A stretch of 64,000 nucleotides of DNA from NCBI GenBank assembly GCA_035772735.1, contig JASDFA010000016.1:144348501-144412500 (forward strand), written 5' to 3'. Origin of the DNA: Datura wrightii. Taxonomy: Eukaryota > Streptophyta > Magnoliopsida > Solanales > Solanaceae. Of the stretch, positions 11,815 through 22,048 are shown one piece after another. A program made the position numbers and the translations under genes. The number at the start of each line of letters is the position of its first letter. Position 1 is the first letter of the stretch. The notes beneath the pieces were generated by a model. The model made no database searches and had not been told where the DNA came from. It saw nothing but the letters and a program-made list of their open reading frames with translations.

Positions 11815-13032
11815 ATGGCAAGCAGGCAAGACAAAGGGAAAGGCGCATCTACATCGAGCGCCGGAAGGAAAAGAATCAGACTGGGAGCAGCAGTCCCAGT
11901 AGCACCAGCGGTTCCGCGCGGCCAACGCCGTCAATACGAAATATGATGGGTGACAGAGGAAGGGAAGAAATGGTACACAAAGCATAAGGAAAGAAAATAC
12001 TTCCCCGAGGAGCATATTGCAAGGTAACCGTTGGCAGAAGAATTCCCAGAATTGTCCACAGGATTGATGCAGCCGAGCTGAACTTCATTTTTGAAGAGCC
12101 CAAGGAGTGCAATCTCCAATTGATTCGGGAGTTCTACGCAAACTGGAACCCGACACTTCGAAGTCAAATTGTCAAAATAAGGGGGCAGGTAATCACTTTT
12201 GAGCACCATCACCTTAATGCCATCTTGGGGGCGTGGGACACAGACGGCTATGTACTCCGGAAGCTGAACATCACTCCACCATATGCAGACATCAGACACA
12301 CTCTGTGTGGAGCCTGGTCTACAGTACGGTGGAGCAAGCATAAGGAGAGGGGCTACCATCAGACGCTGCCCTATTCTCAAATGAACAGGGAAGCCAGAAT
12401 TTGGCTTAAGATCATGTGTTCCTGCCTGATCCCGGGGTTGCACATGATAGATGTCATCCGAGATCGTGTGTGCTTGGTATACGCCCTGATGAAAGGGCTA
12501 GAGATTAATGTTGAGGCGGTGATCATCTCCGCCATGAAGAGAGCCTGTTTGCATCAAGGGCACAGGTACGGGTTTGGTGCTTGCTGACCACTTTCCTGAG
12601 GGGCCTAGATGTTGAGGAGGAGGCCTTTGACTACATCCCGCAGATGGAGAGGCGGGCCTTAGACGTCACCAAAACTAAGGTACCCGACACCACTCACGGG
12701 CCAGTTCTCACATTGGCCGAGCGACATGCTCAAGATGATTAGTATATGGCTCACGTGTTTGGGATGCAGATGCTACAGTTGCACATAGGCGGGAGGCCAG
12801 CAACAGAAGATGAGCTGTGGCAGCTAAAGTTGGACTACCCCTTCGGTGAAATTGCTAGGGTTTATGTCGAGCGGGGCCAGCTTTTGTGGAGCCCACTGAT
12901 GATGATGTCCCTACAGATGAGGAGACGCGCCGCGAGGACTCAGATATTGAGTCAAATGATGATAGCGGATGTGATTCGGATATGGAGGACGAGGCAACTG
13001 CACCTGACAAAGAAGTGGAATATTTCGATTGA
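11815..13032 (+). pseudogene. E1 envelope-position ORF, broken copy
   Basis: This is the decayed copy of the intact E2 ORF at 26145-27365. It begins MASRQDKGKGAST and shares FPEEHIAR, FYANWNP, DTDGYVLRKLNITPPYADIR, GYHQTLPYSQMNREARIWLK and GGRPATEDELWQL. It has stops near 11944 and 12026, a base loss in a C run near 12046, a second base loss near 12577, a stop near 12738 and a last shift near 12870. The end GTGGAATATTTCGATTGA matches the E2 end. No function remains likely for this copy. Confidence 0.85.
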
Positions 13033-13076
13033 TCAAGGAGTTTCACCACCTACTCTTGTGCTATGCCGAATTTTGT

Positions 13077-13096
13077 GAACACTGGGGACAGTGTTC
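13077..13096 (+). other. E1 conserved hairpin after envelope-position ORF
   Basis: GAACACTG-GGGA-CAGTGTTC is a perfect 8-bp stem with a 4-nt loop. It sits 45 bp after the ORF and 4 bp before a PPT-like tract (13101-13117). The identical 20 bases occur in E2. Confidence 0.7.
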
Positions 13097-13100
13097 AATT

Positions 13101-14828
13101 TAAGTGTGGGGTGGGAGTAGTTAGGTGCTGGTTGTTTTCTTGTTGTTTATGTTTATGTTTTGTTGTTGTGCCTGTGCAAAAATTGTGACCTTGTGATTTT
13201 GATGTTTATGTTTTGTATTGTAATTTGGTGTTGTGATTAATGTGAAGTTGTTGTGTGCTGTATGGAGTTGTTGTTAGCTGGTTGTGTAAATATATTTGTT
13301 TTATCGAAATTATCGATATTTTAAAAAAATTTCGTGAATTTTTTTTTTATTTTTGGGTTTCTCGGCGTTTGTTTTCAGTGCATTTACCGAGAATAGTCCC
13401 ATTAAACCGAAGTCGTAATTAGTGACCGTTCCCTATGATGGATGGATGACGACCGTCTTAAGGTAAATGTAGTCGATAGGAGTAGATTTCTTTTTCTCTT
13501 TTTAAATTTTTTTCTTTTGTTTGTTTGTATCCCATACGTGTCGTTACTCTATGGTTCGGAATTCAGGTTGCGTGTTGTACATGATATCTAGAATGCAAAG
13601 GTGATTCGTATGAAAGCATGCAACTTTGTAAACATGTTGAGATACCTAGACCATAGAATTCGATGCGGTATGATTGAGGCTTAATGTTTGAATTCTTGTA
13701 ATTGGCTGATTGAAGAGTCTGTGAATATGTCTTGAGTTGAGCATGTGCAATGAGTGTGTGGTGAGGTTTCATTTCTTCCATGCTATTGTGAAGTGTCTAG
13801 AACTTGCCTGGTGTGTGTGTACGAAACGAAATGAAGGATGTGTATTATAGGAAAGGATGTAGGCATTTCTTTGATTTAACCGAAAGTTTTTTTTCTCATT
13901 ATCGTACCTACCTTGAATGTACATCCTAGTTAGCCCATTGAGCCTTTAGCCTATTTTTTTTCTTTTGTCGAAAAGGTGTAAACCGAGCTTAACCCCTTCT
14001 TTTCATTATCTGTGAATTTGATCCAAAACTCTTAAGCGCTCAAGAGAAATAATTTTCCGACAGTATCAAGGAGTGAGAATTTAGAAAAGAAAAGAAAAAG
14101 AAAAGTGATGAAAGGAAAGAAAAGGTCAAAGGTGCACTTGCTATAAATTAAATATAATGAAGACGTACAACTAATCTTTGTTATTAAGTCGAATGTGCTT
14201 AAAGATATGGGAACAAAAATAAAGACAAACTTCTAGAATGGGAGGATGAAGGAAGAAACAATGCCCATAAGGTTGATGGGATGTATTGAAAAAACGCTTA
14301 AGGATGCTAGTTGCTATTATTGGCTAGCCCAGTATTTACTAGTTTCGTAGCTTACATTACAACCCGTTAAGTCCTATGTGATCTTATATCACGCATCCTT
14401 ATATTAGTGGAGTAATACACTATAGGCAAGCCTATGGTTCATGACATGATGCATGTGAATTCTTTTGGGAGAGAGCGAAATCGTGTTTATATTCCCCTGC
14501 ATGTAATGTCTTTGAGTTCATGCGATCAAAAAGGGGAAAATTCTCTTGTGTTGTGAGGGCACATGCTTGACAAGAGATTGAATTTCATGTCGGATATCTT
14601 GATCAGCTGATTTGCATGAGTTTGCCGATACCGAGAGTCGATTCTTGAGTCTAGGAGGTCTTAATGTGTTGAAGGTCATTGTATTGATAAGACTATGCAT
14701 GTTTTCTTGATGATTTGCTATATTAAATAATCGGTATAACCGTAGCTTGGATTGTCGAGCCAAAGTAGTCATGATTGGGTGTCAATTGCATGAGGTGTAA
14801 GATTATTGTTTGGGGACGAACAAGGCTT
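13101..14828 (+). other. E1 noncoding 3' region
   Basis: There is no ORF with family support in about 1.7 kb. It opens with TAAGTGTGGGGTGGGAG and contains a well-kept block (about 13392-13480, including GGATGGATGACGACCGTCTT). It ends with GACGAACAAGGC before the PPT. The same region follows the ORF in E2 and makes up most of E3. Confidence 0.75.
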
Positions 14829-14830
14829 TA

Positions 14831-14843
14831 AGTGTGGGATAAG
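14831..14843 (+). other. E1 polypurine tract
   Basis: AGTGTGGGATAAG directly precedes the 3' LTR start TGATCTTGGG. It is the expected plus-strand primer site. Confidence 0.85.
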
Positions 14844-16250
14844 TGATCTTGGGCAGATTTATATGCCCAAGTGATACTCAAATGCGTCATTTTGTATTGT
14901 TTATCTATCGATGTTTGTGCATTCTCATGTGAATTGTAGTCAAATGTGAATTTATACTAACCAACATGATTAGCGTTGTTTTGCAGGAAAAATATAATTT
15001 TATGAAGCTAAGATGCATGTTGGGAGAAATCGGGATTGGACTTGGAAGCGAGCAAGGAAAAGGCCAAGGAAAGCATGAATTAAAGGGGCTCCGCGATGGA
15101 GCCGTGTCATGCTGCCATCGCGGATGCATTCTGCCCGGAGGCTTAAGATGAGCCAAATTCCAGTGAAGGTGTGCGTTGGGGCCGTGGCACGTTGGCCAAG
15201 CCCCGCGTTGCATGCCGTGGCTCATTGGGCATAATTACCTGGAGGACCGAATTCCAGTGAGGGTCCACATTTGTGGCGTGTCACGTAGGCAGTGTTCCGC
15301 GATGCTCTCCGTGACACGTTGCTTGTTATTCCGGAAAAAATTCCCACTAGTATAAATAGCACACTTAGGTTTATTTTTAATAATTCTGACTTGGTTGAGC
15401 AAGAACGTGGGTTATAGGCAGTTGAGGGGACGAAATTCTAAGGGTTCTTCTCTATCGCTTTCTTCCTTATTTCAATTATTTGTATGATTTACACTCATTT
15501 AACGATGTTTAATCCATAAATAAGTGGCTAAATTCACTTCTTGCTAAGGTTAAGAACATTTGTAGTGGAATGTGATTATTGATCATCTTGGTTTTTCATC
15601 TTTTCTTTCATGGTTGTTCTATTAATTCTTGTTCTTACTGCATTAATGTTTAGCCAATATTAATTATCTAAAAAATCTGATTTGCGCTCGAAAGAGAAAG
15701 AAATTGGAAAGTTGTGAATTAATAGGATATGATTTCTTCTTGGTTTGGGAAAATTGAGAATTGATTTACCTTCAGAATAGAAATATATCTGAAATTCATA
15801 TTAGTTAATTATGGAATCAGTTTCGTATGGCTAGAACATGAATTTCTTCTTATCACAGAAATGTAGGTGGAAGGTTTATGATTCTTAAGTTGGGTTAAAT
15901 ACGAGAGTTTTAATCCATAGGCAATAATTCTTGACTAGCAACCGGAGGAAAGATTAACCAATTTGTATCAATAAATTGCTTTCCTGCATGTTCGTTTTAG
16001 CCTCATCATGCTCATTACTATAGTTCAGACTCAATTTGTACATTCGTTTTAGATTAGCATAAATTAGGAAACAAACTCCCAAAATCTTCTTGAAACTGTT
16101 GTCTGCATTATTAGAGTTAGAGTTTATTAACGCTTGATTCGATTATTACCTTGGTCCAGTCCCTGTGGGATCGATACTTGGCTACTCTAGCCATTTTACT
16201 CCTTGTTCGACCACGTGCACTTGCGTGTAGGTATTCCAAACAGCCGAACA
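14844..16250 (+). repeat. E1 3' LTR
   Basis: This 1407-bp copy ends CAGCCGAACA, next to the duplicated target GAGAT and the resumed E0 integrase. The TATA box is at 15351-15358. It keeps 13 nt (AATTCCAGTGAGG) that the 5' copy has lost. Confidence 0.93.
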
Positions 16251-16430
16251 GAGATGACCTACACCGAGGTCCCAGTTGCGATTCTTGACTGGAAAGTCAG
16301 GAAACTTTGAACCAAAGAAGTTCCCTCAGTTAAAGTATTATAGCGAAGTAATAACATCGAGGCAGTAACTTGGGAGGCTGAGGAGGAAATGAGGAAGAAA
16401 TATCCTCACCTATTCACAATGTCGACGTGA
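16251..16430 (+). pseudogene. E0 integrase C-terminal chromodomain-like tail
   Basis: Read in the frame left at 991, it gives EMTYTEVPVAILDWKVRKL, TKEVPSVKVL and TWEAEEEMRKKYPHLF, then a stop at 16428. Chromovirus tails of this kind steer integration by binding chromatin (family knowledge). Two in-frame stops (TGA near 16308, TAG near 16341) look like CGA-to-TGA and TGG-to-TAG changes. Confidence 0.87.
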
Positions 16431-16522
16431 TATTGAGGTATGTGTTTGATACCTAAGTTACTGAGTATCTATTTTGAAGCTTATTAAGTGAAATTAATTT
16501 CCATTAAGGGATGAATGTTCCT

Positions 16523-16535
16523 AAGGGGGAGAGAA
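16523..16535 (+). other. E0 polypurine tract
   Basis: AAGGGGGAGAGAA lies directly before the 3' LTR start TATTACACCCT. Its place after the integrase tail fits. Confidence 0.8.
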
Positions 16536-17862
16536 TATTACACCCTAAAAATTTTTTGGTGATTATTTGATGGTAGCAAGCTATGTTAAGGGAAGAAGGG
16601 GTTGTATATTGGTCGTAGATGATAAGGGAAATGTGTACGAAGGCAAAAGCAGAGTATGTGAAGTTCATAACTAAGAGTAAAATTTAAATGACCTTATCCC
16701 CCAATATATAATAAATTAGGAGCCCAACAACCTATCAAATTAAAGCTCTATGAGTCTAGTTTTCAAAACATCAAACCACTCATCAATTGAAATTAGGAGT
16801 TAGAAGTTATGGGAATTTTACCAAAGCACCTCGAGCAATAACGCAGACATGATGCCTTAGCGCCTCCACCATCCTATTTACTTAAAATAATATTCTTCCT
16901 TGTAGAAAGAATTTCCATCTTAATATAAATCGACCAGATAGCTAAGGATTCCATTTCTCTCTCAATTCCAGCAGCTAGAATAAAGAAAATCAACGAGGAA
17001 ACATAAAGCAAAGCTCATGCAAATCACAGGACAAGTTGAGAATACATTGCCAAGTGTGCTAGGGGTTGTTTTGGAGCTCGTTTTGGCAAGGTTTTTAAGG
17101 TACTTTTATGATTATCAAAATCTGTTTGGACTACCTATATATCCATCTTTGAATAGGTATTAAAACAAAGAATAAAGGTAATAATTTCTCCCCCTTTAAA
17201 CCTCTCAAATTGCAAAGCGAAAAGCTAGAAATTGGCAGCTAAGTGAGCTGCCGATGGAGTATTTATGAGCTGAGTTTTGCTCATTTTCCTTAGGATTTAT
17301 GGCTATTTCTTTTTCAGGAATTATACTTCATATTGAGGGGAAGAATTACATCAGAAATAAGGTAATATTTCCTCTTTTTTCTCCCTCAAAATTTAGTTAA
17401 AACTGGCAGAGAAAATGGCTAAATGTTGTTGATGTTGCAATATGTTGTTGTTGCTATTGTGAATGCCTTTGGTAAGTTCTTTTTTGCTGAATTTTGTGCT
17501 ACATATTAAGATTTTTGTTGTCCTATAAATCCGATGTATTAATGAGGTTGAACGATGATCATGGAAATAGGAAATCGGCTAAAGAAAAGTCCATCAGAGA
17601 AAGGTATGTAAACACCAATCCATCATTCTTTTAAGCACGATTTGTGCGTTGTGAATTGAATGAGCCAGCAACCTCTTTACATGTATTGAGGCAGTACGTT
17701 AAGCTTCATTTAAGCATTTAAAGTTTCATGTTTGATTTAGGTTTAATGTTGGGATTATGTCTAGCCCAAGTGAGACATTTAAAGTGGGATATCGTGTTGA
17801 TTGTTGTGGTAGTTGTACATCGAGTTGGAGACCCTTCAGCGTGGGCATTGTTAGTTGCTACT
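16536..17862 (+). repeat. E0 3' LTR, part 1
   Basis: The LTR begins TATTACACCCTAAAAATTTT; the family start is TGTTACACCC, so the G is lost. It is cut by E2 at the duplicated CTACT (17858-17862). No ORF in it has support. Confidence 0.8.
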
Positions 17863-19282
17863 TGATCTTGGGCAGATTTATATACCCAAGTGATACTCAA
17901 AAGTATCATTTTCACCTTGTTTATCTAGCAATATGTATCCATTTTCATGTAATTGGTAAAAAAATGTGAATTTATACTAACCAACATGTTTAGCATTGTT
18001 TTGTAGGTAAAATGTAATTTTGAGAAGCTAAAATACATGTTGGATGATATCGGAGTTGGACTTGGATGCGAGCAAGGAAAAGGCATTTGACAACATGATT
18101 TAAAGTGGCTCCGCGATGGAGCCGTGTAACGCTGCCATCGAGGAGGCATTATGCCTGGAGGGTGAAAATTCACCAAATTTCCAGTGAAGGTCCGCGTTTT
18201 CTCCGTGGCACGGAGCCAGTGCTCCGCGATGCACGCCGTGCCACGTTGAGCTTGAATTCCCGGACCCCCAGTTCCAGTGAGGGTCCGCGTTCATGGCGTG
18301 TCACGGAGGCAGTGCTCCGCGATGCACTCCGTGACACGTTGCTCATTATTCCGGGAAAAATTCCCACTAGTATAAATAGAACACTTAAGTTCATTTTTCA
18401 TAATTCAGACTTGGTGGAGCAAGGACGTGGGTTACAGGCAGTTGAGGGACGAAAAGTTCAGGGTTTTTTCTCTCTTTCTTTCTTCTCTAATTCAATTGTT
18501 TGTATGATTAACACTCGTTTTATGATGATTAATCCACAAATGAGTGGCTAATTCCCTTCCTTGTTGAGGTTATGAACACTTGTGATGAATTTTGATTATT
18601 GATTATATGGTTATTCATCTTTTTCTTCCATGTTGGTCTATTAATTCTTGTTCTTACTGCATTGGTGTGTGGCCTACATTAATGTACATCTAAAAAGTCC
18701 GATTTCACTCGAGAGAGCACGAAATTGGAAAGTTGTGAATTAATAGGATATTGTTCTTAACTTGATTTGGGAAAATTGAGTTTTGATGTGCATTCAGGAT
18801 AGAAATATACCTGAAAGTCGTATTAGTCAATTTAGGAACCGGAATTGTGTGGCTAGAACATGAATTGCATTTGATCACAGAAATGTGGACGGATGGTTCA
18901 TGATTCTTAAGTGAGATTAAATACGAGAGTTTTAATTTCTTGGCATATGTTCTCTGCTAGCAACTGGAAGAAAAGATTAACCAATTTATGATGATAATCA
19001 GTTTCATTACATGTTCATTAACCTCGACATGCTCTTATTCATAGTCCAAATTCAAAGTAGATAATTGTTCGTAGTTTTAGTATAAAATTTATAAAACAAA
19101 TTATTCACTTTTTGGTTACTTTGTTGTCAGCATATTTAAAAGTAAAAATATAGTATACTTGAACAAATTGCAGTTAACCCAAGTCTCTGTGGGATCGATA
19201 CTTGGCTTACTAAAGCCACTTACTACTTGTTCGATCACGTGCACTTGCGTGTCGGTTTTATAACCCCAAAACCAACCGAACA
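17863..19282 (+). repeat. E2 5' LTR
   Basis: It runs TGATCTTGGG...CCAACCGAACA. GC-rich hairpin modules occupy about 18110-18340; the strongest has arms CGTGTCACGGAG (18297-18308) and CTCCGTGACACG (18327-18338). The TATA box is at 18371-18378. GGGATCGATACTTGG lies at 19191-19205. Confidence 0.95.
18371..18378 (+). promoter_or_regulatory. TATA box of E2 5' LTR
   Basis: TATAAATA lies about 30 bp after the last hairpin module. The 3' LTR has it at 29781-29788. Confidence 0.7.
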
Positions 19283-19288
19283 AGTTTT

Positions 19289-19305
19289 TGGCGCTGTTGT
19301 CGGGG
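19289..19305 (+). other. E2 primer binding site, two mutations
   Basis: TGGCGCTGTTGTCGGGG matches the tRNA-Asp complement except for two C-to-T changes. Those weaken primer annealing and fit deamination after insertion. Confidence 0.92.
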
Positions 19306-19414
19306 ACTTGGCAATTGGTGAATTTGTTTTAAGTGTTAATTTTACTGTATTTTCATTTTCTTAAGTGTTGACAACTTGGTCTTAGCCTGTATTTTGCAGA
19401 CTTAATTGCTGTGA

Positions 19415-20580
19415 ACACTGGCAAGAGACAAAGAGATGGTGGAATGTTATATAGAGCCAGAATGTATATTTCACAGTAAACGGAGAGAAGCTCTACAAAG
19501 AAAGCTGCAGTTGCTCAGACAAGATTATGGAGCAACAAAATCCACCGGTTGTAAGGGCAGTGTTAGTGCCTGAAGAGGCAGCAGCAAGGCCGGTTCACGA
19601 GGTGGCAATCCCACATGCCAATAATGTTACATCCAGTATCCGCAAATCAGAGCCTGGAGGGAGATTCGAACTCAAGCAAAATATGGTGCAATTGTTGCAC
19701 AAAGCGGGCAATTTACCGATCTCCCTCATGAAGACCCACAACAGCATCTCCAAAACTTTTTGGAGATAAGTGACACTTACATACCCACTGGAGTGTCACC
19801 TGACTATGTTCGGCTTACATTATTTCCGTTCTCATTACTCGGAGAAGCCAAGAGGTGGTTGAAAGCTGAGCCACCAAATTCTATCTCAACGTGGGATGAT
19901 CTTGCACGGAAGTTCTTGATAAGGTTTTTTCCCTCTGGTAAAACAGCAAGACTTAGAAGTCAAATTCTAAGTTTCAAACAGAGGGAGGGAGAAAATTTAT
20001 ATCAAGCCTGGGAGAGATTTAAATCCATGTTGCGGGACTGTCCTCATCATCATCAGTCCAATGAGGTGTTGGTGCACACATTTATTGAGGGTTTGGAACC
20101 CCACACCAAAATATTGCTAGATTCAGCAGCTGGAGGGCAAGCGCTGGAAAAGACTTATGAGGAGCTGTATACCTTGCTAAACCGGATTTCACAGGGCAAT
20201 CCAGAATGGAATGTTGATTCATCACGAGGTGGGGCAAGGAAAGCAGCAGGAGTGCTTGAAGTGGATGGGTTTACAGCTATCGCTGCACAGATAGCTGCCT
20301 TGCAAAATCAATTGAACAACCACTTCAGCAACATGACTTTGAACCAGCCTTCAGCTCCAGTTAATGCAGTCCAACAATTGTGGTGTGAAGTGTGTGGAAG
20401 CAGTGAGCACTCAGCTGAGTGCTGTGGAGCCAATCCTGACTCGGTAAACTTTGTGGGTAATGCATAAAGAAATCACCACCAGTATGGTAGTAGCTACAAT
20501 TCAAATTGGAGGAATCATCCTAACTTCTCATGGGGTAGCAACAACCATCAAGGCCAAAGTTCGGGTCAGGGTGTGCAAAA
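19415..20580 (+). pseudogene. E2 gag (capsid and zinc knuckle), broken
   Basis: Motifs in order are VREVAIP-like HEVAIPHANNV, GGRFELKQNMVQLL, ISDTYIPTGVSPDYVRLTLF, GEAKRWLKAEPPNS, FFPSGKTARLRSQIL, AWERFKSMLRDCPHHHQ, FIEGLEPHTKILLDSAAGG, then zinc-knuckle-like CEVCGSSEHSAECC near 20390. The first clear ATG is 19527, but a conserved stretch (RREALQRKLQLLRQ, from about 19484) shows that the original start was near 19415. A 2-nt loss near 19520, a 1-nt loss near 19706, a TAA at 20465 and a 1-nt gain in an A run near 20578 disrupt it. It would form the particle shell. It is followed without a normal stop by protease, so gag and pol were one polyprotein. Confidence 0.92.
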
Positions 20581-22048
20581 GGAACCAAGGAGGGCAACAG
20601 AACTACCAATCTCAATTCAGAAATAACAATGCACCTCCTCCACCACCATCACCCAGCATTGAGGAGATGTTCAAGACCGTGATAGCTAACCAAGCTCAAT
20701 TCCAGGCTGACTATGTGAAATTGGCAGCCGAAGTGAAAAACAATCAATTAGCTACCAAGGCTCTTGAGTATCAATTTGGGCAATTTGCTAGTGCCCAAAA
20801 TACAAGGCCTAGAGGAGGACTGCCAAGCGACACGGATCCGAATCCCAAGCAGGTAAATGTAGTGACCACAAGGAGTGGTTTGCAGCTGAAGGAGGTGGAA
20901 CCAGAAAGACCACCTCAACACTCGAGAGCAGCAGAAGTTGAGGGGGAGCAAAGTTCGGAAAGGGGGAAGACCAAAGAAGCTGAATCAGAAAGACCTCCAC
21001 CCCTGTTCCCTCAACGACTCAAGAAACACAAAGAGGAGGCGTGTTTCAAGAAATTCATAGAGGTGCTTAAACAGGTACATGTTAATTTACCTCTTGTTGA
21101 TGTCTTGCAGGGAGTGCCTAAATATGCCAAGTACATAAAGGACATCGTGGCCAACAAAAGTCGGTTGACTGAGTATGCTACGGTGGCTTTAACGGAGGAG
21201 TGCACTTCCTGGATCCAAAATAGACTACCCACAAAGTTAAAAGACCCTGGAAGTTTTACTATCCAGCTTACTGTTGGGCAGAGCATCTGAGCTCGTGGAT
21301 TGTGTGACTTGGGGGCAAGTATAAATCTGATGTCGTCTTCGGTATTTAGAAAGTTGGGTTTAGGGAGTCCTAGACCTACAACCGTAATCTTGCAGTTGGC
21401 GGATCAATCCTTAGCTAGGCCGGATGGCATTGTTGAGGATGTTCTAGTGCAAGTTGGCTCCCTAATTTTCCCGGTAGATTTTGTTATGCTGGACTTTGAA
21501 CCAGACGCGGAAGTCCCATTTATTTTGGGATGACCCTTCTTGGCAATCGGGAAAGCATTAATCGACGTTGCTGCGGGGCAACTCACAATGCGAGCACATG
21601 ACAAAGTAGAGGTATTTGATATGTTAAAAGCCATGAAGCTGCCAGCTATAAATGAGGAGCTTTCAGCAATCAATGTGGTTGAACATGAAGAAATTCATCA
21701 GATTGTTGAATCTCAAGACCCATTGGAAAGAGCGTTGACGCACTCCGATCATTTTGGAGATAGAGAGGCGTGTGGAATGGTCCAATTGTTGAATGGAGCA
21801 CAGAATCATCCGAGGAGACAGGAGTTTCAATCATTGATGAGATCTCTAGAGCCTTTGCCGAAACCATCAGTTGAGGAGGCACCGAAGCTGGAGTTGAAAG
21901 AATTGCCTCCCCATTTAAAATATATCTTTTTAGGGGAGGGTGAGACGTTACCAGTTATCATCTCTGCAGACTTGACAGAGGCACAGGAGAAGGCAGCATT
22001 GGGTGTCCTCAAAAAGAGGAAGAAAGTAATGGGTTGGCAAATGTCAGA
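20581..22048 (+). pseudogene. E2 protease region of pol
   Basis: After a proline-rich linker (PPPPPSPSIEEMF) and the segment FIEVLKQVHVNLPLVDVLQG comes the aspartic protease: DLGASINLM with the Asp codon at 21306-21308, then FPVDFVMLDFEPD and VPFILG. Pol plants of this type often carry DLGA in place of DTGA. Stops at 21288 (from CGA) and 21531 interrupt it. A 2-nt gain in a CA run near 22072 shifts the frame into the RT frame. The enzyme would cut the gag-pol polyprotein inside the particle. Confidence 0.9.

Larger units (their letters stand above)
992..16250 (+). mobile_element. E1: RT-less Athila-type retrotransposon, hosting E3
   Basis: Two LTRs (992-2384 and 14844-16250), both TGATCTT...GAACA, flank a tRNA-Asp primer site, gag, protease, an envelope-position ORF and a PPT. 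Flanks are GAGAG (987-991) and GAGAT (16251-16255), one mismatch in a 5-bp target duplication. Subtracting E3 and its duplication leaves about 9.68 kb against 12.83 kb for E2. The difference is mostly a deletion of RT, RNase H and integrase. The LTRs differ by roughly 3-4% by eye, including a 13-nt indel near 1395. Confidence 0.93.
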
